This document shows, piece after piece, positions 7,456 through 14,577 of a stretch of DNA of 33,610 nt. The notes under the pieces were generated by a model. The model had not been told where the DNA came from and did not search any database. It was given only the letters and a program-made list of their open reading frames with translations. Position 1 is the first letter of the stretch. The number at the start of each line of letters is the position of its first letter. This stretch comes from an uncultured bacterium (GTDB lineage Bacteria; Cyanobacteriota; Vampirovibrionia; Gastranaerophilales; Gastranaerophilaceae), in contig CACWHC010000019.1 of the NCBI GenBank assembly GCA_902760645.1, positions 1 through 33,610 on the forward strand, given 5' to 3'. A program made the position numbers and the translations under genes.

Positions 7456-7578
7456 TTCCCTCTACCAACGGGAGAGGGAAGAATTGGTTAACGAAACGAA
7501 GTTGAGTTTAGCAATTCGGGTGAGGGGTTAATCTTTTCAAAACCTCTGAAAAATTACCCTCTCCCGATGGTAGAGGGA
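7456..7578. mobile_element. MITE-like palindromic element (about 123 bp)
   Basis: The outer 22-bp inverted repeats (7456-7477 and 7557-7578, CCCTCTACCAACGGGAGAGGG-type) match at all but one position. Between them, AATTG/CAATT and AAC/GTT form a second, weaker inverted repeat. There is no reading frame and no clear target duplication. It lies upstream of the sensor kinase and looks like a non-autonomous repeat. Confidence 0.75.
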
Positions 7579-7639
7579 GTGTAAAATGAGATATTGTATA
7601 TAGATGTTAAATTTTTATTCAAAAAAAGACTTGTAAAAG

Positions 7640-7679
7640 CAGGCTAGCCTGCCCTTATAGATGCTTCGCTCGTTGAATG
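7640..7679. repeat. 40-bp direct repeat, copy 1
   Basis: This copy, starting GCAGGCTAGCCTGCCC, matches 7913-7952 at 36 of 40 positions, 273 bp apart. It contains the short palindrome GGCTAGCC and the shared GATGCTTCGCTCGT. Together with the flanking repeats it marks a rearranged stretch from 7456 to about 8100 that has no intact gene. Confidence 0.8.
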
Positions 7680-7795
7680 CAATATTTGCTGTGAAAAATT
7701 ACAGCGCGGAAAAACTGAACAATTTTGCGGAAAATGTGGTGGCTAAGTGAACAAAGCGGAAAAACCGGTGGCATATAAGAGGGGGCTTAGCCCCC

Positions 7796-7823
7796 TTGCG
7801 AAAGTTAAAAAATATGTTATAAT
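7796..7823 (+). promoter_or_regulatory. Promoter of the broken prepilin gene
   Basis: TTGCGA (7796-7801) and TATAAT (7818-7823) are 16 bp apart, with TGT before the -10. A GGGGGC/GCCCCC hairpin (7781-7795) lies just upstream. A strong Shine-Dalgarno, AGAGGAGG, at 7843-7850 leads to the ATG at 7859. The control region is intact although the gene is not. Confidence 0.65.
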
Positions 7824-7876
7824 GATAATATAGTACAAAAATAGAGGAGGATATTGCTATGACGGTATTTCAGCCT

Positions 7877-7888
7877 GGGGGGGGGGGG
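7877..7888 (+). repeat. Twelve-G homopolymer 18 bp after a start codon
   Basis: Twelve consecutive G follow ATG ACG GTA TTT CAG CCT. In an AT-rich genome this is striking, and such tracts change length by slippage. With 12 G the frame stops at 7904-7906. With 11 G it would run through 7911-8183. No length from 10 to 12 restores the prepilin frame. Confidence 0.9.
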
Positions 7889-7912
7889 CAAAACCTCTCG
7901 CAGTAAGGGTTT

Positions 7913-7952
7913 GCAGGCTAGTCTGCCTTTAGAGATGCTTCGCTCGTGGAAT
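7913..7952. repeat. 40-bp direct repeat, copy 2
   Basis: This copy, starting GCAGGCTAGTCTGCC, matches 7640-7679 at 36 of 40 positions. It lies inside the broken 5' end of the prepilin pseudogene, so it belongs to the DNA that interrupted it. Confidence 0.8.
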
Positions 7953-8000
7953 TTTTTAAACCGCGGTGAGGAAAGGATTAAGCCTATTTTATGTCATCCC

Positions 8001-8098
8001 GAACAGTTAACAGTAAACAGTTCATTACGGGTTGATAAGCAATCCCAAATGTGCGACAGCACCGATAAGAACTGTTCACGGTTCACAGGTTACTGTTC
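8001..8098. repeat. Imperfect inverted repeat at the prepilin break point
   Basis: The left arm GAACAGTTAACAGTAAACAG (8001-8020, then TTC) and a right arm starting GAACTGTTCACGGTTCAC (8069-8098) are imperfectly complementary. The right arm contains a GTTCACG/GTTCACA heptamer doublet. The arm ends right where the prepilin coding similarity resumes (about 8100), so this is probably the end of the inserted DNA. The 12 bases before it, GTCATCCCGAAC, also occur in the inverted repeats at 28402-28887. Confidence 0.5.
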
Positions 8099-8830
8099 AA
8101 ACCCTTGGTATTATCGGTGTTGTTGCGGCTATGACATTGCCGACTCTTATACAGGGGTACCAGAAGAGTGTTGCGGCAAATAGGCTAAAACAGGCTTATG
8201 CACAAATTACTGTAGCTATGGATAAAGCATCTGCCGAGTATGACGGTGGACCTATGGAAAACTGGTGTTCCGGTGATGAAACAATTGACGGCGTGACTTT
8301 TAGCAAATTTCACCAAGGATGTTTTCATCGTGCAATGAAAGAAATCGCAGTTAAATTATATCCTCCGCCGGATGATGTTAGGCATGCAGCCTGCTATGAG
8401 GGAACTGAGTACCGTCCTTATACTGCAATGGACGGTTCTACTGACAGATTTACAGCCAATCACATGCACTTTTCTACAGAATCATGGTCAGCAAAACTCC
8501 CAAGCGGGGCGTGTGTAATTTGGAATGGGGTGTACACTCACGATGCAAGCGGAAAAGTCTTGATTGATATAGACGGACCTTATGCAGGTTTCAACAGAAT
8601 GGGCAAAGACTTATTCTACTTTAGTTATGCTTATGGCAGAGACAATGTAGCACATGGTAACGGACAAAATGGAAGAAGTCTGACTGTTGGTTATCAGGGA
8701 TACAATAGGAGTGATTTGGCAAGATGGTGTGATAACGGAGTCGGCGACTCTTGTACACCGCTTGTGGTATATGACGGATGGCAAATTAAAAAGGATTATC
8801 CTTGGAAATAATTTTTATGTACAGCAGTGT

Positions 8831-8864
8831 ATAAAGGGTTGAATGAAGGTATTCAACCCTTTAT
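8831..8864. terminator. Bidirectional terminator between prepilin pseudogene and protease
   Basis: A 14-bp perfect stem (8831-8844 with 8851-8864, containing AAAGGGTTGAAT) has the 6-nt loop GAAGGT and AT-rich flanks on both sides. It lies between convergent genes. Confidence 0.8.
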
Positions 8865-8882
8865 TATTAAATGTAATAGTGT

Positions 8883-9569
8883 CTATTTTTTGTTTGGTAC
8901 GTTTGCAAGCTGTAAAAATTTTTTTGCCTCATTTATGGGTATTGCAAATCCGATACCTATATTTGAAATATTATTATCCGGATTGTATATGGATTGATTT
9001 ATGCCGATAACTTCTCCCGATGAATTTAAAAGCGGACCTCCCGAGCATCCCGGGTTAATTGCCGCATCAGTCTGAATTTTTCCTTTTTTGTAATCTATTC
9101 TTGATATTATGCCTTGTGTAAGTGTGCCGTTAAATCCAAAAGGATTTCCTATTGCAAGTACTTTTTGCCCGACCTTCAGCGTTCCCGAATCACCAAGTTT
9201 AATGGTTTGCAGGGGCTTTTTGGGTGTGATTTTGAGTATAGCCAAATCTTTATTTTTGCCCATTGCCGATATTATCTGTGCCTTGTAGGTTTGACCTGTA
9301 CTTGTTGTAACGGTGATTGTTTTGCCGCCTTCAATTACATGTGAACCTGTCAATATGTAGCCGTCACCTGTTACAATACATCCCGTGCCTGAAGATACTC
9401 CGTCTTCAATGTCGGCATCTATTGATACTATTGCAGGATTAATCATTTCATATACGGAGATGTTGGTTTCTTCTTCAGGTACAAGGGTTCCGCAATAACC
9501 GCAATTTATAGGATTAAATATTAAATTAAAAGCTAAAAGAATACTTATAAGTGTAATTTTGGCATGCAT
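8883..9569 (-). CDS. Exported HtrA-type trypsin-like protease without PDZ
   Basis: This is a trypsin-fold serine protease of the HtrA/Deg family, probably exported: an N-terminal hydrophobic segment ITLISILLAFNLIF lies in a short leader. The triad is His77 (TGSHVIEG), Asp108 (NKDLAILK) and Ser176 (NPGCSGGPL). The usual Asn before the catalytic Ser in this family is Cys here. The AIGNPFGFNGTLTQGIIS and IGFAIPI motifs are normal. At 228 residues the protein ends right after the protease domain, so the PDZ domains used for substrate binding and assembly are absent. The start has a strong AAAGGAGA site. Confidence 0.92.
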   Translation of the reverse strand: MHAKITLISILLAFNLIFNPINCGYCGTLVPEEETNISVYEMINPAIVSIDADIEDGVSSGTGCIVTGDGYILTGSHVIEGGKTITVTTSTGQTYKAQIISAMGKNKDLAILKITPKKPLQTIKLGDSGTLKVGQKVLAIGNPFGFNGTLTQGIISRIDYKKGKIQTDAAINPGCSGGPLLNSSGEVIGINQSIYNPDNNISNIGIGFAIPINEAKKFLQLANVPNKK

Positions 9570-9647
9570 AAAATTCTCCTTTTATATGTATTATAAAGTT
9601 TTTTTTATTCCGATTAATCATTCAACTATGTTTATTACGGGTAATTC

Positions 9648-9676
9648 TTGAAATTATTAGAATTTTAATGTATAAT
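9648..9676 (+). promoter_or_regulatory. Promoter of the Ycf23-like gene
   Basis: TTGAAA (9648-9653) and TATAAT (9671-9676) are exactly 17 bp apart, about 60 bp upstream of the gene. A GGAG ribosome site lies at 9722-9725. Confidence 0.8.
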
Positions 9677-9735
9677 ATGTTCCAAGAGTTATATTAACTG
9701 CATCAGGCAGAGAACAGAAAAAGGAGAAATGAAAA

Positions 9736-10494
9736 ATGAGCAGAATCGACTTATTTAAAGACCATTTATCAGCTCACAGAGCGGTAAAAATTATTGCAGG
9801 TATTGATAATTTTGATATTGATAATGTAAAAAAAGTAGTTAAGGCAGCTGAAGCTGCAGGTGCAAGTGCAATTGATATTTGTGCCGATGAATGTATTATT
9901 GGCGAAGTCAGAGAAATGACTGATATGCCTTTATTTGTATCATCAATCGTTCCGTCAGAATTGGCTCGTGCTGTTGAACTTGGTGCAGATGCTATTGAAC
10001 TCGGAAACTTTGATGTACTGTATAAAAAAGGCATGTCTTTCTCTAAAGATGATGTTCTTCGTCTTGTTGACGAAACAATCGAATTACTTGGCGATAACAG
10101 AGTATTCTTCTCTGTAACCGTTCCGGGTGAAATTTCTATAGCTGACCAGATTGATTTGGCAAGAGAATTAGAAATCAGAGGTGTTGATTTAATACAAACA
10201 GAAGGTCATTTTGCATCAGAAACTCAGGCTGACGGCGTAAGAGGTTTGATGGAAAGAGCTGAATTGACTATTTCAAATACTCTTGAATTATCAAGAAATA
10301 TTGAAATGCCTATTATGACAGCAACAGGTATTAATCCGACTACTGCACCGTTCGCTTTTGCAGCAGGTGCAAGTGCAATCGGATGCGGTTCATGCATTAA
10401 TAAAATGAATTCAGAAATTTCTATGATTGCTACAGCAAGACAACTTGTTGAAATTGCTTCAAGAAATGCTGAAAAAGTTGCTGAATTAGTGTAA
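9736..10494 (+). CDS. ycf23: Ycf23-like TIM-barrel protein (DUF561)
   Basis: The 252-residue protein matches the DUF561/Ycf23 family, found in cyanobacteria and some plastids and of unknown biochemical role. The sequence reads as a TIM barrel: VKIIAGIDNFD (strand 1), ASAIDICAD, MPLFVSSIVP, ADAIELGNFD, RVFFSVTVPG, VDLIQTEG, IMTATGINPTTAPFAFAAGASAIGCGSCINKMN. The GINPTT and GASAIGCGSCI segments look like a phosphate- or ligand-binding end of the barrel. The gene is monocistronic with a good promoter and the terminator at 10517-10547. It is one of the best clues to cyanobacterial ancestry here. Confidence 0.88.
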   Translation: MSRIDLFKDHLSAHRAVKIIAGIDNFDIDNVKKVVKAAEAAGASAIDICADECIIGEVREMTDMPLFVSSIVPSELARAVELGADAIELGNFDVLYKKGMSFSKDDVLRLVDETIELLGDNRVFFSVTVPGEISIADQIDLARELEIRGVDLIQTEGHFASETQADGVRGLMERAELTISNTLELSRNIEMPIMTATGINPTTAPFAFAAGASAIGCGSCINKMNSEISMIATARQLVEIASRNAEKVAELV

Positions 10495-10516
10495 TAATTC
10501 AAAAACTTAAATTTTT

Positions 10517-10547
10517 AAAAAGCCTCATCTTCCCGATGAGGCTTTTT
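10517..10547. terminator. Bidirectional terminator
   Basis: A 13-bp perfect stem (10517-10529 with 10535-10547, AAAAAGCCTCATC) has the 5-nt loop TTCCC, with a T run on each strand. It lies between the convergent Ycf23-like and Cys-rich genes. Confidence 0.92.
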
Positions 10548-10548
10548 G

Positions 10549-10842
10549 CTATCCAAGTACGCTGTACAAAACTATTTTATCAATGTTTACATTCAACCAG
10601 TCATATTTGAAGCAAATATAATCATCACAGTTACAATTTTCACCGTCACATGTGCAATAATCTTTAAGTCTGCAAATTGTTACATCTGTTAACGTTAGAA
10701 TATTTTCATGACATTCATCGCATTTGCCGTCTTCAATGTAAAGTTTGCCGTCAATTTTTAAACTGTTTGTCATTATCATTATTTTGTCAGAGCCTACCTT
10801 TTCACAAATTTTTTTGACTGCTTTTGATATTGTTTTTGACAT
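10549..10842 (-). CDS. Small cysteine-rich protein, 97 residues
   Basis: The product is not recognised. Residues 1-40 form a basic, mixed helix/strand start (KIMIMTNSLKIDGKLY). The second half has a CDEC pair, then a dense acidic Cys cluster, CTCDGENCNCDDYIC, that may bind a metal. No signal peptide is seen, so cytosolic metal binding rather than disulfides is the likelier reason for the cysteines. A strong CAGGAGGG ribosome site supports the ATG at 10842. The gene shares a terminator with the Ycf23-like gene. Confidence 0.8.
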   Translation of the reverse strand: MSKTISKAVKKICEKVGSDKIMIMTNSLKIDGKLYIEDGKCDECHENILTLTDVTICRLKDYCTCDGENCNCDDYICFKYDWLNVNIDKIVLYSVLG

Positions 10843-10934
10843 AATCCCTCCTGTTTTATATATTAAAATTATGATATTTTTAGGGATAATATTTTATTCG
10901 ACATATAGTTAAAACAATTAATTTATATTGTATG

Positions 10935-10963
10935 TTGATAAATTTAAAAAAAAATGTTAAAAT
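10935..10963 (+). promoter_or_regulatory. Promoter of the prepilin gene at 10987
   Basis: TTGATA (10935-10940) and TAAAAT (10958-10963) are 17 bp apart, with TG one base before the -10. A CGGAGGA ribosome site lies at 10977-10983. Confidence 0.7.
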
Positions 10964-10986
10964 AATAAATAAAAAACGGAGGATCT

Positions 10987-11745
10987 ATGTATAAAAAAGC
11001 ATTCACTCTTGCAGAAGTTCTTATAACTATTGGCATAATAGGTATTGTTGCGGCTATTATGATTCCTAATATGGTTTTACGATATAGAGAAAGAGAGTAT
11101 ATTTCCCAATTAAAGAAAATATATAGTGCTTTGACGAATACTTATCAGCGTACCCTGGTCGAATATGGTGAAACTTATAACTGGGGATTAGAGGCGGCAA
11201 ACAGCAGTGAAGGTGCTAATAGAATAAATGAAATGTTGACTCAAAATCTTAGAATACTGAAAAATTGCAGAACAGAGGGTGGATGTTGGCGAAATACTGA
11301 ACTTAAATATCTTGATAACACATCATCCGGACTAAATATAAGTAGTAATAATTCTTATTCAACGGTATTTGTTGAAGGTGGACTTTTATTGGCATTTAGA
11401 GTCTTGGATCCAAGCTGTAATTATGCAATTGGTGTTGGTGAAGGATACGGACATGTTTGTGCAGAAGCTGTGGTAGATGTGAATGGGGAAAAGAATCCAA
11501 ATGCATACGGATTTGATGTTCATACTTTCTACATAACGCGACATGGCATAGTCCCTGCAGGTTATAATGAAGATAATACAACAACTTTTGCAAATCATTG
11601 TGAAAATCGTAATAAAGGAACCGGTTGCACTGCTTGGGTGTTACAATTTAGTAATATGGATTATCTTCATTGTTCAGGCTTAAGTTGGGACGGTAAAAAT
11701 CAATGTAAAAGTATATTTAATTATGATTATAATTATAACTTGTAG
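10987..11745 (+). CDS. Prepilin-like protein with type IV leader
   Basis: This is a type IV pilin/pseudopilin-like secreted or pilus-associated protein. The leader MYKKA is followed by FTLAEVLITIGIIGIVAA, with the +5 Glu (Glu10) needed for assembly and prepilin-peptidase processing. A 200-residue soluble domain has several cysteines (CRTEGGCW, CNYAIG, CAEAVVDVNG, CTAWV) that probably form disulfides, and it contains the DVNGEKNPNAYGFD segment typical of this prepilin group. The gene is monocistronic with its own promoter. Several dispersed prepilins of this kind occur here and none is next to a pilus motor gene. The +5 Glu and AEAVVDVNG motif are intact, in contrast to the pseudogene at 7859. 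Confidence 0.93.
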   Translation: MYKKAFTLAEVLITIGIIGIVAAIMIPNMVLRYREREYISQLKKIYSALTNTYQRTLVEYGETYNWGLEAANSSEGANRINEMLTQNLRILKNCRTEGGCWRNTELKYLDNTSSGLNISSNNSYSTVFVEGGLLLAFRVLDPSCNYAIGVGEGYGHVCAEAVVDVNGEKNPNAYGFDVHTFYITRHGIVPAGYNEDNTTTFANHCENRNKGTGCTAWVLQFSNMDYLHCSGLSWDGKNQCKSIFNYDYNYNL

Positions 11746-11910
11746 CTATTTTTATTATTTATAATATACAAAAGTCTGTGACTGTGGTATGATTTTTACA
11801 GAATTATCCGAAATATTTATTTGCTCGGGAACTTTTTTAATAAAATTACGTCTGTAATATTAAAGCTTGAGCTTATAGCTATTGAGGATAATCTGGAGGA
11901 AAAATAAAGA

Positions 11911-13158
11911 ATGAGAAATATTATGAAAAAAAGTTTATTAGCATTGGGTGCTTTCGTATTAACATACGGGTGGATTGTTCATAGCAGTGTTTTAGCTGTT
12001 AACGGACCTGCAAGGTTGTATGATCAGGTATGGAAAATAATTGATACCAGATATGTTGATAAAACAGATAACCATCAGGCATGGGAATCTAAATGGCGTC
12101 ATAAATATGATAATTATATTCAAACCGATGAGGATGCTTATGTAGCAATTAATACCATGCTTGCAAGTTTGAATGATCCGTACACAAGATTTCTTGAACC
12201 AAAAGAGTTCAGAGATGAAAAGGCTTCCATGGACGGTGCATTAAAAGGTATCGGTATTCAGATTGGTATGAAAGACGGAAAATTGACCGTTATCGCTCCA
12301 ATCGAAGATACTCCTGCAGAACGTGCAGGACTTCTTGCCGGTGATGTTATTCTTGAAATCAACGGTCAGAGTACAAAAAGTATTACTGTTGATAAGGCTG
12401 CCGAACAAATCAGGGGTCCTGAAAATACTACCGTTAATTTGTTAATCAAGCGTGACGGTGTTGATGCACCGAAGTTGTATACGGTTACTCGTGCAACTAT
12501 TAAACTCAAAGCTGTATCTCAAAAATTACCCGAGTCTATTACATTGCCTAATGATATGTGTTATATAAGACTAAGTTCATTTATGAGCCAAAATGCAGCC
12601 AGTGAATTCAGATCAATTATAGAAAGAAACTATAACAAAAAAGGTTTTATTATTGATTTAAGGTCAAATCCGGGCGGCAGACTTGTTCATGCCATCACAA
12701 TATCGGATATGTTCCTGTCAAAAGGTGAGGATATTGTATCTACGGTCGATCGTAACAATTATATAATGACTGACCATGCAACAACAGGTGTTCTCACTAA
12801 AAAGCCTATAGTTATTCTTATTAATAAGGGTTCTGCTTCCGCAAGTGAAATATTCTCCGGGGCTATGAAAGATAACGGTAAGGCTGTTCTTGTCGGGGAA
12901 ACTACATTCGGTAAAGGACTTGTACAAGAGGTTATTCCTCTCGGTAAAGAAATCAGTGCCCACGTTACAATACAAAGATATTTAACTCCAAGCGGAACTG
13001 ATATTCATAAAAGAGGTATTGCACCTGATGTTGAAGTTAAACTGACCGAAGAAAATATTAAAAATAAAGATGATGTTCAGCTCAAAACGGCAATAGATGT
13101 ATTACAGAAAATGATTAGAGGTGCTTCTGTTGCATCATTTTCGAAAAGATATTTTTAA
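11911..13158 (+). CDS. ctpA: Carboxy-terminal processing protease (S41)
   Basis: This is a periplasmic/extracytoplasmic protease of the CtpA/Tsp family. Its 415 residues contain an N-terminal signal/anchor (residues 6-29), a helical region ending in LNDPYTRFLEP, a PDZ domain (about 105-190, GIGIQI, APAERAGLLAGDVILEINGQ-like) and the S41 protease core. The catalytic pair is Ser310 in GSASASE and Lys335 in TFGKGLVQ, with the family's 25-residue spacing. The stop is followed by a terminator. The start has a GGAGG site (11896-11900); an ATG four codons downstream is also possible. Cyanobacterial relatives process photosystem II D1, but that substrate is not expected here, so it is likely a general envelope protease. 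Confidence 0.96.
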   Translation: MRNIMKKSLLALGAFVLTYGWIVHSSVLAVNGPARLYDQVWKIIDTRYVDKTDNHQAWESKWRHKYDNYIQTDEDAYVAINTMLASLNDPYTRFLEPKEFRDEKASMDGALKGIGIQIGMKDGKLTVIAPIEDTPAERAGLLAGDVILEINGQSTKSITVDKAAEQIRGPENTTVNLLIKRDGVDAPKLYTVTRATIKLKAVSQKLPESITLPNDMCYIRLSSFMSQNAASEFRSIIERNYNKKGFIIDLRSNPGGRLVHAITISDMFLSKGEDIVSTVDRNNYIMTDHATTGVLTKKPIVILINKGSASASEIFSGAMKDNGKAVLVGETTFGKGLVQEVIPLGKEISAHVTIQRYLTPSGTDIHKRGIAPDVEVKLTEENIKNKDDVQLKTAIDVLQKMIRGASVASFSKRYF

Positions 13159-13182
13159 TTAATGGTACAATTAATATTAGTC

Positions 13183-13213
13183 AAAAGGACTTCCTAAACA
13201 GGAGGTCCTTTTG
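13183..13213 (+). terminator. Intrinsic terminator of ctpA
   Basis: A 13-bp stem (13183-13195 with 13200-13212, AAAAGGACTTCCT/AGGAGGTCCTTTT, one wobble pair) has the 4-nt loop AAAC and a short T run. Confidence 0.85.
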
Positions 13214-13228
13214 TGTTAAAATGTAGCT

Positions 13229-13699
13229 ATGGAAGATTTACTTAGAGATAATATAATCAAATTAAAACTGGAAAACAAAAATCAGGCAGTATACGTTGCA
13301 AATATTGATGTAGAGAATATAGATGTGCTTCTTGACAATATCGCAAAAGAACTTTATTCCGGCGCGGATATAATAATTTTTGATGCAAATTTAATGAGCG
13401 ATGACAGAATGTGCATAGAGGTTGCTAATAAAATAAAACTTTTATGCGGTGAATTTGATGCATCATTTTTTATAAAAGGCAGAGCCGATATTGCTTATAT
13501 TGTTAGGTCAGACGGAATTTTGCTTGATAATACGGATGTTTATCCTGAATATGCCCATGAAATATCAGGTCATAACTCTATTTTGGGTTTTGTTGGCGAA
13601 CCTGATGTAAATAATGATTTGGTTGATTTTATAATTGATGATAAAGTGTTATTTTGTGTTAAAAATAAAATAAAAATACCTGTAAAAGAACTAAAATAG
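13229..13699 (+). CDS. ThiE/TenI-like domain protein, reduced
   Basis: The 156-residue protein looks like a shortened thiamine-phosphate-synthase fold. The best match is FIKGRADIAYIVRSDGILLDNTDVYPEYAHE, laid out like the ThiE motif with a strand, RADIA, DG and L followed by D. The motif then continues SILGFVGEPDVN in place of the usual IG-S segment. The start MEDLLRDNIIKLKL lacks the N-terminal barrel strands, and the protein is about 50 residues shorter than ThiE. Key pyrophosphate-binding residues are not obvious. It may have lost catalysis or have another role. The next gene starts at the base after its stop, so the two are almost certainly co-transcribed. Confidence 0.6.
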   Translation: MEDLLRDNIIKLKLENKNQAVYVANIDVENIDVLLDNIAKELYSGADIIIFDANLMSDDRMCIEVANKIKLLCGEFDASFFIKGRADIAYIVRSDGILLDNTDVYPEYAHEISGHNSILGFVGEPDVNNDLVDFIIDDKVLFCVKNKIKIPVKELK

Positions 13700-14500
13700 A
13701 TGGACGAAAAAAAAGAACTAATAGCGTACTTAAAAAATCTTGGACTGACTGTTAATACACGGACGAAAGCTCGCGGACATCAGGGTTTTTTCGTAAAAAA
13801 CAGAATAGATATATCAAAAAATGTGTCTGAAGAAAGAACAATCCCTACTCTGCTTCATGAATTTGCACATTATGTTCATTATAATATTGAACCAAAGATG
13901 AATATAACAGGCGGAAGCATAGAAGCACTATTTGGAGAAGAAAATCCCGTAATTGAAAAAGAACTTATGAAAGTTACCAATTTTGTTGATGAAAATTCCC
14001 TATGCGTGAAACTGTATGAGCATAAAGACCGTATAAAAGAAAAAATATCCGAGTATGAAAATATTATCAAAGCCGAATACCCTGAATTTATGCGGTCAAA
14101 ACCGTTTAAGCAGTTTGACAAATATATAAAAAAATCTGACGCAAGATATTTACTTAGGTATGACAGAGTACGGATAGTTAAAGGTTTTTGGAAAAAGAAT
14201 TACCGTCTGATAACTGTTGCGACAATAGAAAAAGATTTTCCCGATATGCCGGTTAGTTTTTTGGCATATATAAAATTAAAATCCGCTCAGAAAAAACAAG
14301 CTAGGGTTTCTGCACGAATAAATAAATTGCAAAAGTATTATTCAAAACCGAATGAGATGTTTGCAAGACTTATAGAGGGGTTATATATCGATAAAGACTG
14401 GGTGAAAGCACTTGCTCCATATACAACGAAGCTTTTTTATGAAAGGTTAAAAAGCGGTTGTTACCCTGATTTGGACAAAGTTGTGTATAAATACTTATAA
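13700..14500 (+). CDS. Zincin-like protein with HEFAH motif
   Basis: The 266-residue soluble protein contains a zinc-peptidase motif HEFAHYVH (His53, Glu54, His57). A Glu at about residue 219 in SKPNEMFARLIEG is a candidate third ligand, in the S-x-x-E-x-F-A-R pattern seen in several cytosolic zincins. There is no signal peptide or membrane segment. The middle part (100-210) is charged and helical. The start ATG directly follows the TAG of the ThiE-like gene, which suggests translational coupling. Family membership beyond zincin is uncertain; it is not a clear ImmA/IrrE protein, since no HTH partner is adjacent. Confidence 0.75.
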   Translation: MDEKKELIAYLKNLGLTVNTRTKARGHQGFFVKNRIDISKNVSEERTIPTLLHEFAHYVHYNIEPKMNITGGSIEALFGEENPVIEKELMKVTNFVDENSLCVKLYEHKDRIKEKISEYENIIKAEYPEFMRSKPFKQFDKYIKKSDARYLLRYDRVRIVKGFWKKNYRLITVATIEKDFPDMPVSFLAYIKLKSAQKKQARVSARINKLQKYYSKPNEMFARLIEGLYIDKDWVKALAPYTTKLFYERLKSGCYPDLDKVVYKYL

Positions 14501-14577
14501 GTGTAACATTTTTTAAAAAACAGACAATTTATTTCATGTTTTGACTTTAACTAAATAATTCTACCGGAGTAAAATAA

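Larger units (their letters stand above)
7859..8811 (+). pseudogene. Prepilin-like gene with destroyed leader
   Basis: The frame from 8032 encodes a prepilin-like body. It keeps GIIGVVAAMTLPTLIQGYQK, the second half of the type IV prepilin helix, and then a Cys-containing globular domain ending near 8811. The leader and the FTLAEVLI part are gone: upstream of about 8100 the frame runs into inserted repeat DNA, with an in-frame stop at 8014-8016. A good promoter, a ribosome site and an ATG at 7859 (MTVFQP) remain, but this frame passes a 12-G run and stops after 15 codons, and it is not in frame with the body. A TTG at 8032 could open the frame but has no ribosome site and would make no leader. 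I read it as a pseudogene, with a small chance of switching at the G tract. Confidence 0.8.

Noticed and set aside
7376-7468. Upstream start for the sensor kinase
   Set aside because: The 31 extra codons have no signal or homology-like content and reach into a palindromic repeat; the internal ATG at 7375 gives a normal TM1 start.
7514-7524. Eleven bases ATTCGGGTGAG shared between the MITE and 33537-33547
   Set aside because: An 11-bp match between two points of a 33.6-kb window is expected by chance; not used as evidence of relation.
7989-8004. GTCATCCCGAAC in the broken prepilin as part of the GIY-YIG element
   Set aside because: Twelve bases alone could match by chance; it is noted as a possible remnant but is not sufficient to claim the element acted here.
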